Origin: Saccharomycopsis malanga
Lineage: Eukaryota; Ascomycota; Saccharomycetes; Ascoideales; Saccharomycopsidaceae
Assembly: GCA_004014935.1 (NCBI GenBank)
Contig: CP025321.1
Span: 3,038,001 to 3,102,000 of the forward strand
Direction: 5' to 3'
Length of the DNA stretch: 64,000 nucleotides
Shown here: positions 1 to 10,891 of the stretch, piece by piece
Numbering within the stretch: position 1 is the stretch's first letter
Layout: each line of letters starts with the position of its first letter
Position numbers and translations under genes: made by a program
The notes under the pieces: generated by a model
Database searches by the model: none
Seen by the model: the letters and a program-made list of their open reading frames with translations, nothing else
Told to the model about the DNA's origin: nothing

Positions 1-3000
1 ATATTTATCAATGAGTCTATTATAATGGCTTTAAATCCCGCGAGATTTTTTTGTGAGATGAAAAGCAGTGAAGCAAAAGTGTTATAAATAGCTTTCAAGC
101 TTTCTTGGTTAGGATAGTCTACAAATAAAGTAGGGCATAATCTCAATAATCTGGTGGATAGCTCATTCCGGCCTTGGTCTCCAGAAGGATTACAAGCCGC
201 TACAAACTTTATGTTTTCCAATTTGACAAACACATTTTCTTCAGAGTAAAACCCTCCTTGGCTTATCAATTCTCTTAAAAACATGATCACAGGTTGAGAT
301 CCAAACTTGTCCAAGGCAGGCAAGTTGATTTCATCTATGAAACAAACCACCTCTTTATTGGACTTTGGTCGAAGCACAACACCATTATTATTACGTGTAT
401 AGACGCAATATTGGTGCAATGTTGACAAGACGTCTTCAATTGCGCTTTTGCTGCTAAAATTGATACTGACCAACTCTCTATTCGAGTGCCTCAAACAGTT
501 CAACACCGTCATCGTTTTTCCTGAACCTGGCGGACCACACAAGATAAGGAATTTGTTTTGCTCGAGGAACATGTTTATAAAACACTCTAAACGAACTGTA
601 TCAACAGTGGGTATGATCAGTTGTTCGTTGATAGCAAAAGTATCTTCTGCTATAGGAACCAACGAGGACCAGTTGGTCCAGCCCATTTCTGATATACTGA
701 TTGTTTGGTTTATCAATGAAACCTTTTCTTTAGAAAATAAATTAAGAAGCAACTTGTTGAATGTTTCCTGTTCATCCGTAGGACAATCTCCGGAAAAAGA
801 CCAGAAAATAGATAATAATAATGCTTTATCCGAATATTGGGCAACCATATCTTCATCCAAAGCGTTCACGTCTACTTGTGCTAATTTTTTATGAAAACAG
901 GTATAAATGGTCATCATCATATCCAATTTTTCCTTCAAAATGAAGTCAAATATATGGTTCAAACTCATTGCCAGTTGAATAACTCTTTTCAAAAGATTGC
1001 CTTCCATCAATTTACTGACAGTCTTGACAAACGTGTAATTGACGAAACCGACCCCGTCGTTTTGTTTGAAATTATGGACCAAAAATAACATTATTTGTTC
1101 GATGCCAACCAAATCATTAGCAAACCAGATCATGCCACATCTGCTTACGGTGGCAGGGGTTGCATGTTTCAAAGAATGAGTTTCAAAGACAATTTTGACA
1201 TTGCTAGGAAGAGCAATATGCTCACCATTGGGCAAAGTGAAGATTTTGTTATCGTCAAGTAAACTATTTAGATTCTCGATCCATTCAGGATCTACGTCAC
1301 CATCAAACACAATCCATATTCTTTTTGCCAATTCTCCACGAAGATTGGCCACGATTCTTCTCAAAAGACTAGTGAAAAGCCCGTCTTTGAACTCTCGGGT
1401 AGTCAAATCCAAACTTCCATATAACAATTCTTTAGGAACCTTTGGATTAATGTTGTAAGTCACACTTTCAATCCCATCCAACCGTTGAAGCGATTTTAAC
1501 AAGACAGAGACCGCTGTACTTTTCCCACAGCCAGGTTCTCCTACTATCATCAAGCCATGATGATTCGAAGACAATTCACTCAACTGTAGCACTTTTTGAA
1601 CGAATCCAGGGGTGGCAGAAATACCTTGTTCAGCTGCCACGTCTTCGATATGTAATAGCAAATCATTATTACTTTCAATGCTCAAATCACCTTCAAAAAT
1701 GTCTTGCAATATAACTATAAATTTGTCCAAATCTTCTTGAACAAGCTTAGGGCTGATAGAACTATATATGCCTTGATATAGCACGTGTTTCTGATCATTT
1801 ACAAGGTTTTCTCTTCTCATTTTGCCGCAATAAGTGATGGTTGATTTCAAAGCTCGCAAACCAAAATCATAATGGGCCTGTTTGGACAAAGCCTGTTCCA
1901 ATTTGCTAAATAAACAAACAACTCGCTGTGAAACGTCCTTAGCGTCATTAAATCCCTGAGAATAAAGCAAGACTTCGGCAATGACTTCTTTATCAGTTTT
2001 ATTCACCGAAAAACTTCTAAACAATTTCTTTAAATTCTCAGGGAGACTAGATCTCCCTTCATAGGTAGGATTCATGGTGATAAAAATCGAAGTATAGGGG
2101 CTTAATTTAGTGCTATTTCCTAGCAATTGGATTGTATCCTCATTCTGGGAAAGCCCTAGTTCAATCTGTTCGATTTGAGTGGATACGGCACTAAGCATAC
2201 TGGTATCAAGACGATTGAACTCGTCAAAACATACAAAGGCCCCTACTTGACAAATTCCTAATAAAATTCTTCCAATAGCGGTGAAGTCAAAAGATTCATC
2301 ACAATTAAACACCAAAACTGGTCTTCCTAGGATTTTCCCAAACTCTTTGACAGACTCGGTTTTACCAGTGCCTGCTGGGCCAAATGAACAGCCGCCTTTT
2401 CGAGAAGCCAAGGTTTCGTTGTAATCAACAAACAAGTTTTCTATGACTTTATTTTTAACCAAACTAGGAGTGAGACCTAGGTACTCAAATCCATAATGGT
2501 AACTTGAGTCAAGAATCTTGATAGTGAGTTTTTCAAAATGATCTGATGAAACGTTCAAATAATATTTAATTTTTAATTTCCAGATAAAATTTTTATCATT
2601 TGCACCCTCCAATTGTAATATCACATTATACTGATGAACAAACTCAATGATAACAAGTTCGATTTTGCGACGCTCCACTAGATTCAAGTTCCCAATAGCT
2701 GCAGAGGACATTAAAGACAAAACTATTTTGTAGTTCTGTATCAACTCTTTGAAATCGTCCTTTTCAATGGCATCTTCAACTATTTGAGTCCAGCATATTT
2801 GAATTGCTAATAAATTGACTTGGCCAGGATAAGATTGTAACCAATCCATCAATGAGTCTAAATTTAAACCTGACTCAACTATTTTGACAAACTTTGCAGT
2901 AGCCTCCTCCACAAGAACGGCTAAGGTTTGTTTCACTTCATATTCAAAATCCTTGAGCCAGTCAATGAGAGACGAATATTTCGACACATCAATAGAATGA

Positions 3001-6000
3001 GCCAATTGGATACTTTCATGCTCTTTTGAATATATACAAGTTATCTTTCCATCAACATACTCTATTCCATGGATATTAGCATAGATTTTATCCAAATATG
3101 TTCCAATATACTTTGGATCGTTGGAATTACCAATGATGTTCAACAAGTCATCATTGCCAATAAAATAAAATCTGGGAAAGAATTCACGCTGTTTTTCCAA
3201 ATAATCGCCCAACGATTTTCTTATCCGAGACAATATTTCCAACGTTTTTTCCATCGAGGGCTGAATATCCTCAATATCTATGGTTTTGATAACAAAGGGC
3301 GATTTATACACATTTTTCAAAAGCCTGGAAAACTCCATACTGATGTTTTGAAACCTGGTGGACTCTACAGGTAGCAACCTTTTGATATCTTTGTTTTCCC
3401 CAAACACCCCATCCAAATACACCCATTGCCTTTGGACATCAATCCAAACATCCAAAAGGACATATAACTTGTTGAGTTTAGACTCCCATATGGCAGCTTC
3501 TTGTTCAAAGACAGAGTAATAAACGGAATGTTTCATTGTAGACAACTCATCGATATCTTCATTGCAATGTTTGAAAAGAAGATTCCAACCTTTAATAAGT
3601 CGGAATTTGTTTTGGTACATGAACAAATCCAAAACAATATTATTGTTCCATTTATCTTTGATCTTCTCAAGACTTGTTTCCAAAACCTTTTCTCCATTGG
3701 CTTGGTTTATAACTTCCTTGATTTGCGCTGTGTTCAATGCCAAGTTCAAATCCCAGACATCACCTAATGTAAGCAAATGCAAAGAAACAAAATCTTTAGA
3801 TAAAACATTGTATAGCAATTTCCAATGCCTTTCTTTCATTGCATCTGATTTCAACTCAGATAAAACCGTATTTTCCTTCAACAAAGACTTAATATTAGAT
3901 TGCAAATGTTGGAAAGCAGAATATTGACGCACTTTGGTAGGCATAGTTTTCGACATGATCAACAAATTGTCCAATTGTTTTCTAATGTTTCTAATCACAA
4001 TATCTGTCCACAGTGTTTGTTTGATATCTTCTAAAGATGTATACAAAATATCTATTGAGTTCCAAACTGATTTGAAATCCAAGATCTCTTCTTTTAAAAC
4101 AGCCAAATCTCCCACAACTGTTATTGGTAATCCCAACACATCAATCGCTTGTTGGATTAAACTTTTACGTTTATCAATATCAGTTGTTTGTTTCTCAAAG
4201 GTTTTCAAGATATTCAAAGCATCAGAAGGAACCAATGTGCCTGATAACGGTTTTTTCATGCTCCAACTCTGCTTTAAATCACTAATCAAAGTAAGCATTT
4301 TATTAGACTCTCCTTCAATCTTTTTCTTGATCACATCTACATCGATTTGATCCAATCTGAGACGCAAAATTTTCTCTAGTGCAATAAGGTCATTTTCCAT
4401 TTGTTCAACGTGTAGCCAATCCAAAGGTAAAGGAAACCTATTTCTTACCAAGATATTTTGGCCATTTTGAAAAATAGCCAACTTTTTTGCTGAATCGCCA
4501 GCCAAGATTTTGTATTTATGAACGTTGGTTATTAGCTGGATTGTGTTTTCCATTGAAGATATATTAATTATATTGTTTTCAAGATAAGTCTTCGCAGTGA
4601 TAATGTCCGAGTACAACTCTTTCATACTGTTGCTCAAGATTTCTGAAAATTTGGAAACAAGCTGTTTTTGCCAAATATCATATTTTGCATTTATCCTGAC
4701 TTGAATTTGCTCATAATCAAATAGAATACACCCAATTTGCTTGCTAGTTTCCATTGTATCAAATATCTTTCTGGATTGCTTTATATCATCCAAAAGATCA
4801 ATCCATAATTCTAAGTCATTCTTAAGATAAGAGTACACATTTTCCGTCTGCAAGTCCCATAAGGATTGGAATTGCTGCCAGTTTCTAAAATATTGAACAC
4901 CGCTTTGAAAATGGGACTCTATGGAGTTGAATAAAAGCTTTAGTTCGTTTTGGACAGATAAATCAATATGGGAAAACCATGTCTCCTTGGAACTGTCCAA
5001 TTTTGCATCAAAATTCTCATAAGTGATTTTCTTCTGGCTTTTAACAATATCAACTTGGGCTTTCACGTGGGTTATCCATAGGAATTTGGACGTTTCAAGC
5101 TGAGGTTTCGCAAGAATGGTGAAGTTTTCCAATATGATTTCGTGATGAGAAACTGGGAGATCCAAATTCTGGTGATTTATGGATAGAAGACGGGTTTTCA
5201 ACCGTTCAACAAATATTTTCTGAATCTTATCATTGATTTTGGAAACTAGAAGGTTAACATTATTATAGTTGGCTAATATTATGGTATTGATAGTGGTTTG
5301 AATCTCGGTTAAAATATCAGCAAAAACATCAGATTCAAAGAGGCAACTTGTCAATTTTAATAGATAGTTTCCAAGTTTTAACTTTGTCTCTTGTAAAAAT
5401 TGAGTTTTTGCTTGTAAATTCTGAACCGAGGTTTCCAATTTGCCTATTAAATTCAACGATTTTGTATGGAAAATCTCTTGTTTCTTCATTTCAAATTCTT
5501 TGGTTAATTCATCCCATTTGATGTGAAAACACTGTGAAATCGTACCATACAATTGGACTTTCTCATCTTTCAATAAAACATTGAAATCCTCTAATTGCTC
5601 ATGCAAAATAGAACGCAACATGCTGAGGATTTCATTCAAGTTCACCACAAAAGGATAGATCTTACGAATGGTTCTGCAAATGGATAAGATATGGTGAGGC
5701 AATTGATAATCCAAGTAGCAAAGGTTGCGGATTTCTTTGAAAATGACAAGCCATTTCATATCAAAATTAATCTCCAACATGATAGAACTGTCCTGTTGTT
5801 TGCTCAATCGGAAAATATTTTCATTTATAATTTCATAAATATTCTTGGACGATATCTCGTGTAATATAGACTCATACAAGGAAGTAACATTTAGTTTTTT
5901 TTTGAACACCATGGCTTCACTATAAATTTTTTGTCCATTGGAATATTCGTACCAGTTAGGGCCCAAGATCCCATTCAATCTGTCCAATAGATTGTTCAAC

Positions 6001-7979
6001 TTGTTCTCAATTTGCTTGGCCCATATAATAGTAATTGAGACGGTCTGCACATCTTTTCTTTGGTAAAGAATTCGTGATTGAGACTGTTTCAAAAAATGGA
6101 GCTGTAGATTCTTGATACTTTTGACCGCAATTTCCAACAACTTGTTCTGGTATTCTTGTATGAAAGTATTTATGGAAGGTTTAGATAATAGGAAATGGTA
6201 TTTATTGAAAATATAAAACATCTCGTTAATTGTCTTGGCTTTTTGCACCACTTCTTTCAACTTTGAAATAATATTTTTCTCTACCTTTTGTATCCTGGTG
6301 TTATACATTTTTTCGGCAATGTCCCATTTTTTCTTACCTTCATGACTAGTGTCCGCAATATCTAGGCCCGAAACAGCCTCGTAAGCATACTCCATGTCAT
6401 TGATAGGATGATCAGGCATGATATCCGCGGAAAAAATATTTTTCAAGGCGATGATCATTTCGTCATGTTTCCGACGAAAATTAGAGACAGTTTCTAATTT
6501 GTTTTGTAAGTTGACCGTTTTGGAATTGATCTTCACAAATATAAACTTCTCTGATCTTTTTCTTAAAAGTTCTCTTGCCAAGTTTATGAACTCTTTGATT
6601 TGTTTTTCGAATGTAATAAACACACAATTTATTTCTTCTTTTTGAGTAACAAACTCTTCAAAACTCAATTCCATCAAGTTGGCTTGTCGAATCAAATATT
6701 TCATTTTAAAATCTAAATCCAGCGATATAGACTCCACCAATTTTAAAGCTCGCCCTATAGGATAGGACGTGACACGTAGCTTTTTCATATGATTCATTAT
6801 CAATACGATGCTTTCTTCCACCTTCTTGAAAGACGATGCTGACAATAACTCATCTATAGGAAGATCTTTGAGTAACTGATTATACTGATTTGCTGTTGTC
6901 AAAGCTTCTTTCAACCCAGTATCACTTAACAAACTCATGGTAGCATAAAACCTTTTGGCTTTTCTGAGCACATTTAAAGTGGTTTCCACTTCTTTAGACT
7001 TTAGCTGGTCTTGTACAGAGACCAAGGCGATTTCTATAGACGACCAGAAATTTATCTCATGGGAAACTTCTCCTTCAACTGTATCTTTACCAAGCCTTGA
7101 AATATCCTGGACGGATTTGACCCATTCATTCACAATGCTTTGCAACTGATTGAGAAACACAGAATCGTTTACAACATCTTTTGAGATTATGTCTACTGGA
7201 TCTTGAGATCCAGCCTGCTCTACCGCAGATCGAATGACAGGATGAACAGTCGACAATATATCAGGTGCCTGCACCGAATGCAATATATGCTGCAACGATA
7301 AGCTCAATTCATTGAATTTTTTCTTGGTGACGATTATGGCCGACTTGTTTTCCTCTTCTATTTTATAATCTGCATCATCTCCTAGTACAGTATTATTATG
7401 TAGTTGAGTCAAAGCTTCGAAATACGGAAATATTCCCATGCTAACCAAAGTTTTCAACATTTCATACGATTTTCTATCATACGTGGTTCTGTCAGACTCT
7501 TTCCCACTGCCTGTAAAAACGTATCTAGGAAGAACAAGCACTTGAATCTGTAAATCCAACGACACGTTATTGACAAGCTCCCCTTTCTCTTTGATCATTA
7601 CAATTGTGGACACAGTATCTCTTATAGGTGTAAGTTGGTTCAATACCACATATTTGCCCAAACCCTCGTTATCTTCTTCTGGACTACTTGTTTCCTTTGC
7701 ATCTACTTTCACAATGAAAACCGTACAAGCCATTGGGTTGGCGGAAAACTCGTGAAAAACGGCTTTCGTCTCAACATTGTTGAAATATATTATATCATCA
7801 ACCGTGGCAGATTGTAAAAGCTTGGATACATTGAAGGCAAAATTAACAAGCTTGTCTATATCAACTTCTGATGACCTGGTATCAATTTCCAATGATTCAT
7901 CAAAACTGACATTCCCACTTTTGCTGTCTTCACTGGCAATCTTCTGTTTCCCCGAAGGAAAAACAGCTTTGAACACCAT
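1..7979 (-). CDS. DYN1: Cytoplasmic dynein heavy chain, 5' part (C-terminus outside window)
   Basis: This is the motor subunit of cytoplasmic dynein, which moves toward microtubule minus ends and positions the nucleus and spindle in yeast. The frame stays open from the ATG at 7979 to the window edge, about 2659 residues. Three P-loops fall in one frame: AAA1 GPAGTGKT at residues 1867-1874, AAA2 GEPGCGKS at 2147-2154, and AAA3 GPPGSGKT at 2482-2489. An AAA1 Walker B (VCFDEFNRL) and an AAA3 Walker B (VCFIDEINLP) are also readable. The first ~1300 residues are the weakly conserved tail, followed by the linker. Yeast dynein heavy chains run to about 4100 residues, so AAA4, the stalk with its microtubule-binding domain, AAA5 and AAA6 lie beyond base 1. 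The ATG lies at the head of the open frame. Certain family; the symbol rests on this being the single heavy chain of yeasts. Confidence 0.97.
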   Translation of the reverse strand, partial: MVFKAVFPSGKQKIASEDSKSGNVSFDESLEIDTRSSEVDIDKLVNFAFNVSKLLQSATVDDIIYFNNVETKAVFHEFSANPMACTVFIVKVDAKETSSPEEDNEGLGKYVVLNQLTPIRDTVSTIVMIKEKGELVNNVSLDLQIQVLVLPRYVFTGSGKESDRTTYDRKSYEMLKTLVSMGIFPYFEALTQLHNNTVLGDDADYKIEEENKSAIIVTKKKFNELSLSLQHILHSVQAPDILSTVHPVIRSAVEQAGSQDPVDIISKDVVNDSVFLNQLQSIVNEWVKSVQDISRLGKDTVEGEVSHEINFWSSIEIALVSVQDQLKSKEVETTLNVLRKAKRFYATMSLLSDTGLKEALTTANQYNQLLKDLPIDELLSASSFKKVEESIVLIMNHMKKLRVTSYPIGRALKLVESISLDLDFKMKYLIRQANLMELSFEEFVTQKEEINCVFITFEKQIKEFINLARELLRKRSEKFIFVKINSKTVNLQNKLETVSNFRRKHDEMIIALKNIFSADIMPDHPINDMEYAYEAVSGLDIADTSHEGKKKWDIAEKMYNTRIQKVEKNIISKLKEVVQKAKTINEMFYIFNKYHFLLSKPSINTFIQEYQNKLLEIAVKSIKNLQLHFLKQSQSRILYQRKDVQTVSITIIWAKQIENKLNNLLDRLNGILGPNWYEYSNGQKIYSEAMVFKKKLNVTSLYESILHEISSKNIYEIINENIFRLSKQQDSSIMLEINFDMKWLVIFKEIRNLCYLDYQLPHHILSICRTIRKIYPFVVNLNEILSMLRSILHEQLEDFNVLLKDEKVQLYGTISQCFHIKWDELTKEFEMKKQEIFHTKSLNLIGKLETSVQNLQAKTQFLQETKLKLGNYLLKLTSCLFESDVFADILTEIQTTINTIILANYNNVNLLVSKINDKIQKIFVERLKTRLLSINHQNLDLPVSHHEIILENFTILAKPQLETSKFLWITHVKAQVDIVKSQKKITYENFDAKLDSSKETWFSHIDLSVQNELKLLFNSIESHFQSGVQYFRNWQQFQSLWDLQTENVYSYLKNDLELWIDLLDDIKQSRKIFDTMETSKQIGCILFDYEQIQVRINAKYDIWQKQLVSKFSEILSNSMKELYSDIITAKTYLENNIINISSMENTIQLITNVHKYKILAGDSAKKLAIFQNGQNILVRNRFPLPLDWLHVEQMENDLIALEKILRLRLDQIDVDVIKKKIEGESNKMLTLISDLKQSWSMKKPLSGTLVPSDALNILKTFEKQTTDIDKRKSLIQQAIDVLGLPITVVGDLAVLKEEILDFKSVWNSIDILYTSLEDIKQTLWTDIVIRNIRKQLDNLLIMSKTMPTKVRQYSAFQHLQSNIKSLLKENTVLSELKSDAMKERHWKLLYNVLSKDFVSLHLLTLGDVWDLNLALNTAQIKEVINQANGEKVLETSLEKIKDKWNNNIVLDLFMYQNKFRLIKGWNLLFKHCNEDIDELSTMKHSVYYSVFEQEAAIWESKLNKLYVLLDVWIDVQRQWVYLDGVFGENKDIKRLLPVESTRFQNISMEFSRLLKNVYKSPFVIKTIDIEDIQPSMEKTLEILSRIRKSLGDYLEKQREFFPRFYFIGNDDLLNIIGNSNDPKYIGTYLDKIYANIHGIEYVDGKITCIYSKEHESIQLAHSIDVSKYSSLIDWLKDFEYEVKQTLAVLVEEATAKFVKIVESGLNLDSLMDWLQSYPGQVNLLAIQICWTQIVEDAIEKDDFKELIQNYKIVLSLMSSAAIGNLNLVERRKIELVIIEFVHQYNVILQLEGANDKNFIWKLKIKYYLNVSSDHFEKLTIKILDSSYHYGFEYLGLTPSLVKNKVIENLFVDYNETLASRKGGCSFGPAGTGKTESVKEFGKILGRPVLVFNCDESFDFTAIGRILLGICQVGAFVCFDEFNRLDTSMLSAVSTQIEQIELGLSQNEDTIQLLGNSTKLSPYTSIFITMNPTYEGRSSLPENLKKLFRSFSVNKTDKEVIAEVLLYSQGFNDAKDVSQRVVCLFSKLEQALSKQAHYDFGLRALKSTITYCGKMRRENLVNDQKHVLYQGIYSSISPKLVQEDLDKFIVILQDIFEGDLSIESNNDLLLHIEDVAAEQGISATPGFVQKVLQLSELSSNHHGLMIVGEPGCGKSTAVSVLLKSLQRLDGIESVTYNINPKVPKELLYGSLDLTTREFKDGLFTSLLRRIVANLRGELAKRIWIVFDGDVDPEWIENLNSLLDDNKIFTLPNGEHIALPSNVKIVFETHSLKHATPATVSRCGMIWFANDLVGIEQIMLFLVHNFKQNDGVGFVNYTFVKTVSKLMEGNLLKRVIQLAMSLNHIFDFILKEKLDMMMTIYTCFHKKLAQVDVNALDEDMVAQYSDKALLLSIFWSFSGDCPTDEQETFNKLLLNLFSKEKVSLINQTISISEMGWTNWSSLVPIAEDTFAINEQLIIPTVDTVRLECFINMFLEQNKFLILCGPPGSGKTMTVLNCLRHSNRELVSINFSSKSAIEDVLSTLHQYCVYTRNNNGVVLRPKSNKEVVCFIDEINLPALDKFGSQPVIMFLRELISQGGFYSEENVFVKLENIKFVAACNPSGDQGRNELSTRLLRLCPTLFVDYPNQESLKAIYNTFASLLFISQKNLAGFKAIIIDSLIN

Positions 7980-8305
7980 TGTTGAGCCTCAATCTCTTGC
8001 TCTTCTTGCTTATATATGCTAAAAAATAACCAAAACAAGATGTCATTTCAATAGTAATAAACAAGCCTTTAGAATCAAGAAAAACAAGAATCAAAAGTGC
8101 ATGAAGCCCTGCAGAGCACTGCGTGAGGATGCGTTCCGACGCGTGAGATCTCCATGGCCAATATATATATATATATATATATATTAATCTCTTTAATGAA
8201 TAATATCCATAATCTACAGTTTTAATAAGGGACAGGATGCATTCGTAAAATAACTAGGATATAAATATATATGTAAAAAAAGTATGCAAGGGAACGTTAT
8301 ATGAA
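7980..8305. promoter_or_regulatory. DYN1 upstream region and DBF4 3' end
   Basis: This 326-bp gap lies between two minus-strand genes. It holds two copies of GCGTGAG exactly 20 bp apart (8121-8127 and 8141-8147). The second overlaps an MluI cell-cycle box ACGCGT at 8139-8144, about 160 bp before the dynein ATG. A (AT)12 run follows at 8161-8184. The rest is AT-rich. The box suggests G1/S control of dynein, which is inference only. Confidence 0.5.
8161..8184. repeat. (AT)12 dinucleotide microsatellite
   Basis: Twelve uninterrupted AT units lie in the gap between DYN1 and DBF4. It is likely length-variable between strains and may act as a nucleosome-poor spacer. Confidence 0.9.
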
Positions 8306-10585
8306 TCAGTCACAAGGGACAGGATCCATTGAGGAATGCAACATCTTGATGAAATCATCAATTTGAGCAAAATTACGATCATCTTTCGCAAAGTCTCTGT
8401 GTTTCGCGGTTCTAATATGTTCGTCAAAATCAGGATACCGGATTCTACAGTTTTCACAGTATCCATATTTAAGCTCTTCCAAAAGAGGACGACTAAGACC
8501 TAATTTGCCCTTTTTCTTTTCGATATGTCTCTTTTTGAGCTGGGTTTTCTCCTGAATTGGGTCTTGACCAAGTTCTTCGTTCTTGTGCTTTCTGGTTTGG
8601 TGTACTATGGTGGAAACCGTGTTTTCTTTGTTTTGGTTTGCTTTCTTTGTCGCCTGCTGACGACCGTCTTCGTGGTCACTAGTAATTTGGATGATTTCAC
8701 CGACGGTTGTTGTATTATTGACATTTAATTCAGCCATTGGTTGACGAACAGTGTGATCTTTTTCATAAACACGCTTTTTCAAGGATTTGAATTCTTTGGA
8801 AGCAACATGAGATTGAGTCGGGCCTAAGCCATTGTTGATTTTAAATTTTGCATTGGTACCAGTCGCTTGAGATGCTGTGGATTGACTATTCGATTGTGCA
8901 ATCCCTGAAGCATTCATTTCATAAAACGATCTTTTGCGATGGTTTTGCAACAACACATTCTTTGCAACCACTGCTGAAGTCTCACTGATACTGTCTTCTA
9001 TGTCATCTTTCTTATTGTTTTCAATAAAAGTGTTTTGCAGTGATATCTTTGGAAGTTTTTGCATTGATTCTTTACTATTATTGAGATTATAATCGTCTAC
9101 AGACAACTCTTCAATCTTCGACTCACCATGATAAACACTTTCAGTCATAAATAGCTGCCTTAATTGAGCACGATACTGAACTTTGGAATCAAAGATTTGT
9201 TTTCTTCTTGTAACTACAGCAGGGTTTTCTGGATCAATACTGTCGGGAAGAAAAAGACATCTTCCATCCACAGTAGGATAGAACTTTGCCCAAGGTGATT
9301 GGATTGAGAGATTTGGATAATTTTTTGTAGGCCATTCGCTGGTAATCAATGGTCTGTACATTTGTTGCAAATCAAAGACAAATACAAATGGATGTTCAAA
9401 ATTGTAAAAATTATAAGGTCTGGCATTTGGATCACGATCAGTTGGACCATGGAGTTTTTCCTTAGTGAGTAAGGTGGCCAACTTGTCAGATGTTTTGTAA
9501 GGATTGAATTTCTGATAGTTAGACTGATAGCCGTTGGTTTTGTAAGATAGCCCTTTTTTTATAATAGGAGTTTGAAATTGGAGTCTGTTTGTAACAACAG
9601 ACCCGGTATTGTAATGGTTCTTTTGATAATTGATTTTCTGGAACACTTGTTTTTGGAAATTCATGGCTTGTTGGTTTTTCTGAGAAGTTGATGGGGTAGG
9701 CAAAGTTTGACTCGTTTTCCTCAAATTGTTGATTAAACGCATTCTATTATTGTTTTTAGACGCGTTTTTGACATCATTATGCTCTACATGGCTATCCTTA
9801 TGGGTTGAAGATACAAACTCAATTCTAGGCTCTGATTTGTCTTTAGAGCTCAACTGGTGCTCTTTGTTGAGAGCCTTGATCCGTTTAACTTCGTTTTCCT
9901 TCAAATTGTCATACGTGAAGCGAAATATTTGTTTGCATTTCTTTTGATATTCTTCACTGACATCTGCCGGGGTCTGTAATCTAGCGAAAAACTTGACAGC
10001 CTTTTCAAATGTCCAGATTCTTATCTTTGGAGCATGGTAGAAGATGTCATTTTTGGGGTACTTAATACGAGAATCAAAATGCCGCCTGGTTATGATGATG
10101 GTAACTTCATCCGCATTGAAGAAATCAACTACCTTTGCATGGAATTTAAAACAATTCATTTTGATATGGCTGCGTATCTTATCCCTACCAACAATAGAAC
10201 TTGGGTCATTGCTGTTGGAGGATTCGGTGCTGCTACTACCATCCAAATAGACAACACTTTTGGAGAATATTGCTTTCCACGACTGTTGCCAGTTGTAGAA
10301 ATATTCTTTGTTCTCAGCACTCATATCTTTGACCGAATCATCTTTTTGAGGTATGGTTGCTATTGATTCTTTAGAAGCCGAAGGATGCGTCGTAATGGCC
10401 TTTGGGTTTATTGTAGTGGGTACTGCTGGATGACCGTTGTACAGACGTGATTTGAGAGAAAAGGAGTCCCCAGAAGCAGAAATCTTCGTACTGGTGGTGC
10501 TTTCAACACTAGCATCTATGAGATAGTGAGATGGATTGCTTTGATATGCTGCAACAAGACCATTTTTCAACATCACAGTATCCAT
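8306..10585 (-). CDS. DBF4: Dbf4, regulatory subunit of Cdc7 (DDK) kinase
   Basis: Dbf4 binds and activates Cdc7 kinase, which phosphorylates Mcm2-7 to fire replication origins. The 759-residue protein shows the three family blocks in order. A BRCT-like motif N lies near residues 105-215 (the segment with KAIFSKSVVYLDG and later KIRIWTFEKAVKFF). Motif M lies near 400-450 (QQMYRPLITSEWP). The diagnostic motif C zinc finger is near the C-terminus, about 705-750 (YCENCRIRY, then H-x5-H in HIRTAKHRDF). Length is close to the 704 residues of the S. cerevisiae protein. The frame extends four codons upstream of the chosen ATG, but only through a TTG, so 10585 is the start. A second ATG follows four codons later. 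Upstream lie an ACGCGT box and an ACGCGA, fitting the periodic expression known for DBF4. Confidence 0.95.
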   Translation of the reverse strand: MDTVMLKNGLVAAYQSNPSHYLIDASVESTTSTKISASGDSFSLKSRLYNGHPAVPTTINPKAITTHPSASKESIATIPQKDDSVKDMSAENKEYFYNWQQSWKAIFSKSVVYLDGSSSTESSNSNDPSSIVGRDKIRSHIKMNCFKFHAKVVDFFNADEVTIIITRRHFDSRIKYPKNDIFYHAPKIRIWTFEKAVKFFARLQTPADVSEEYQKKCKQIFRFTYDNLKENEVKRIKALNKEHQLSSKDKSEPRIEFVSSTHKDSHVEHNDVKNASKNNNRMRLINNLRKTSQTLPTPSTSQKNQQAMNFQKQVFQKINYQKNHYNTGSVVTNRLQFQTPIIKKGLSYKTNGYQSNYQKFNPYKTSDKLATLLTKEKLHGPTDRDPNARPYNFYNFEHPFVFVFDLQQMYRPLITSEWPTKNYPNLSIQSPWAKFYPTVDGRCLFLPDSIDPENPAVVTRRKQIFDSKVQYRAQLRQLFMTESVYHGESKIEELSVDDYNLNNSKESMQKLPKISLQNTFIENNKKDDIEDSISETSAVVAKNVLLQNHRKRSFYEMNASGIAQSNSQSTASQATGTNAKFKINNGLGPTQSHVASKEFKSLKKRVYEKDHTVRQPMAELNVNNTTTVGEIIQITSDHEDGRQQATKKANQNKENTVSTIVHQTRKHKNEELGQDPIQEKTQLKKRHIEKKKGKLGLSRPLLEELKYGYCENCRIRYPDFDEHIRTAKHRDFAKDDRNFAQIDDFIKMLHSSMDPVPCD

Positions 10586-10747
10586 CGTGACCCTCAACCA
10601 AGTGAATGATATAATATAATAGAATGGAACGGACCAGGCTTACAAGACCAAATATATGGCCATATAAATATACATTCCAGAAGATAGGCTTCTTATATGT
10701 ATGGAAAATAGCACGCTTTCTACGCGATAAAAGAGTGTGAATAAAAG

Positions 10748-10753
10748 ACGCGT
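10748..10753. promoter_or_regulatory. MluI cell-cycle box (MCB) upstream of DBF4
   Basis: The sequence is ACGCGT, the consensus of the MBF (Mbp1/Swi6) factor, about 165 bp before the DBF4 ATG. A related ACGCGA lies some 25 bp nearer the gene. DBF4 is a known G1/S-periodic gene in S. cerevisiae, so the placement is sensible. Confidence 0.65.
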
Positions 10754-10883
10754 CGTGTATTATGTAATACTGCACGGTTCAATTATATAATCATGGTGAT
10801 GTATAAACCTGCATGTGAATGTGCAGGAGCATGATATATGCGTTACACAGTTTGAAAAAAAAAATTTCATGCTTGTCGTAATT

Positions 10884-10891
10884 TCACGTGA
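10884..10891. promoter_or_regulatory. Cbf1-type E-box palindrome upstream of CYS3
   Basis: TCACGTGA is a perfect 8-bp palindrome matching the Cbf1 (centromere-binding factor/Met4 complex) site of sulfur-metabolism promoters. It lies about 420 bp before the CYS3 ATG. Factor and direction of action are inferred from the gene's role. Confidence 0.65.
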
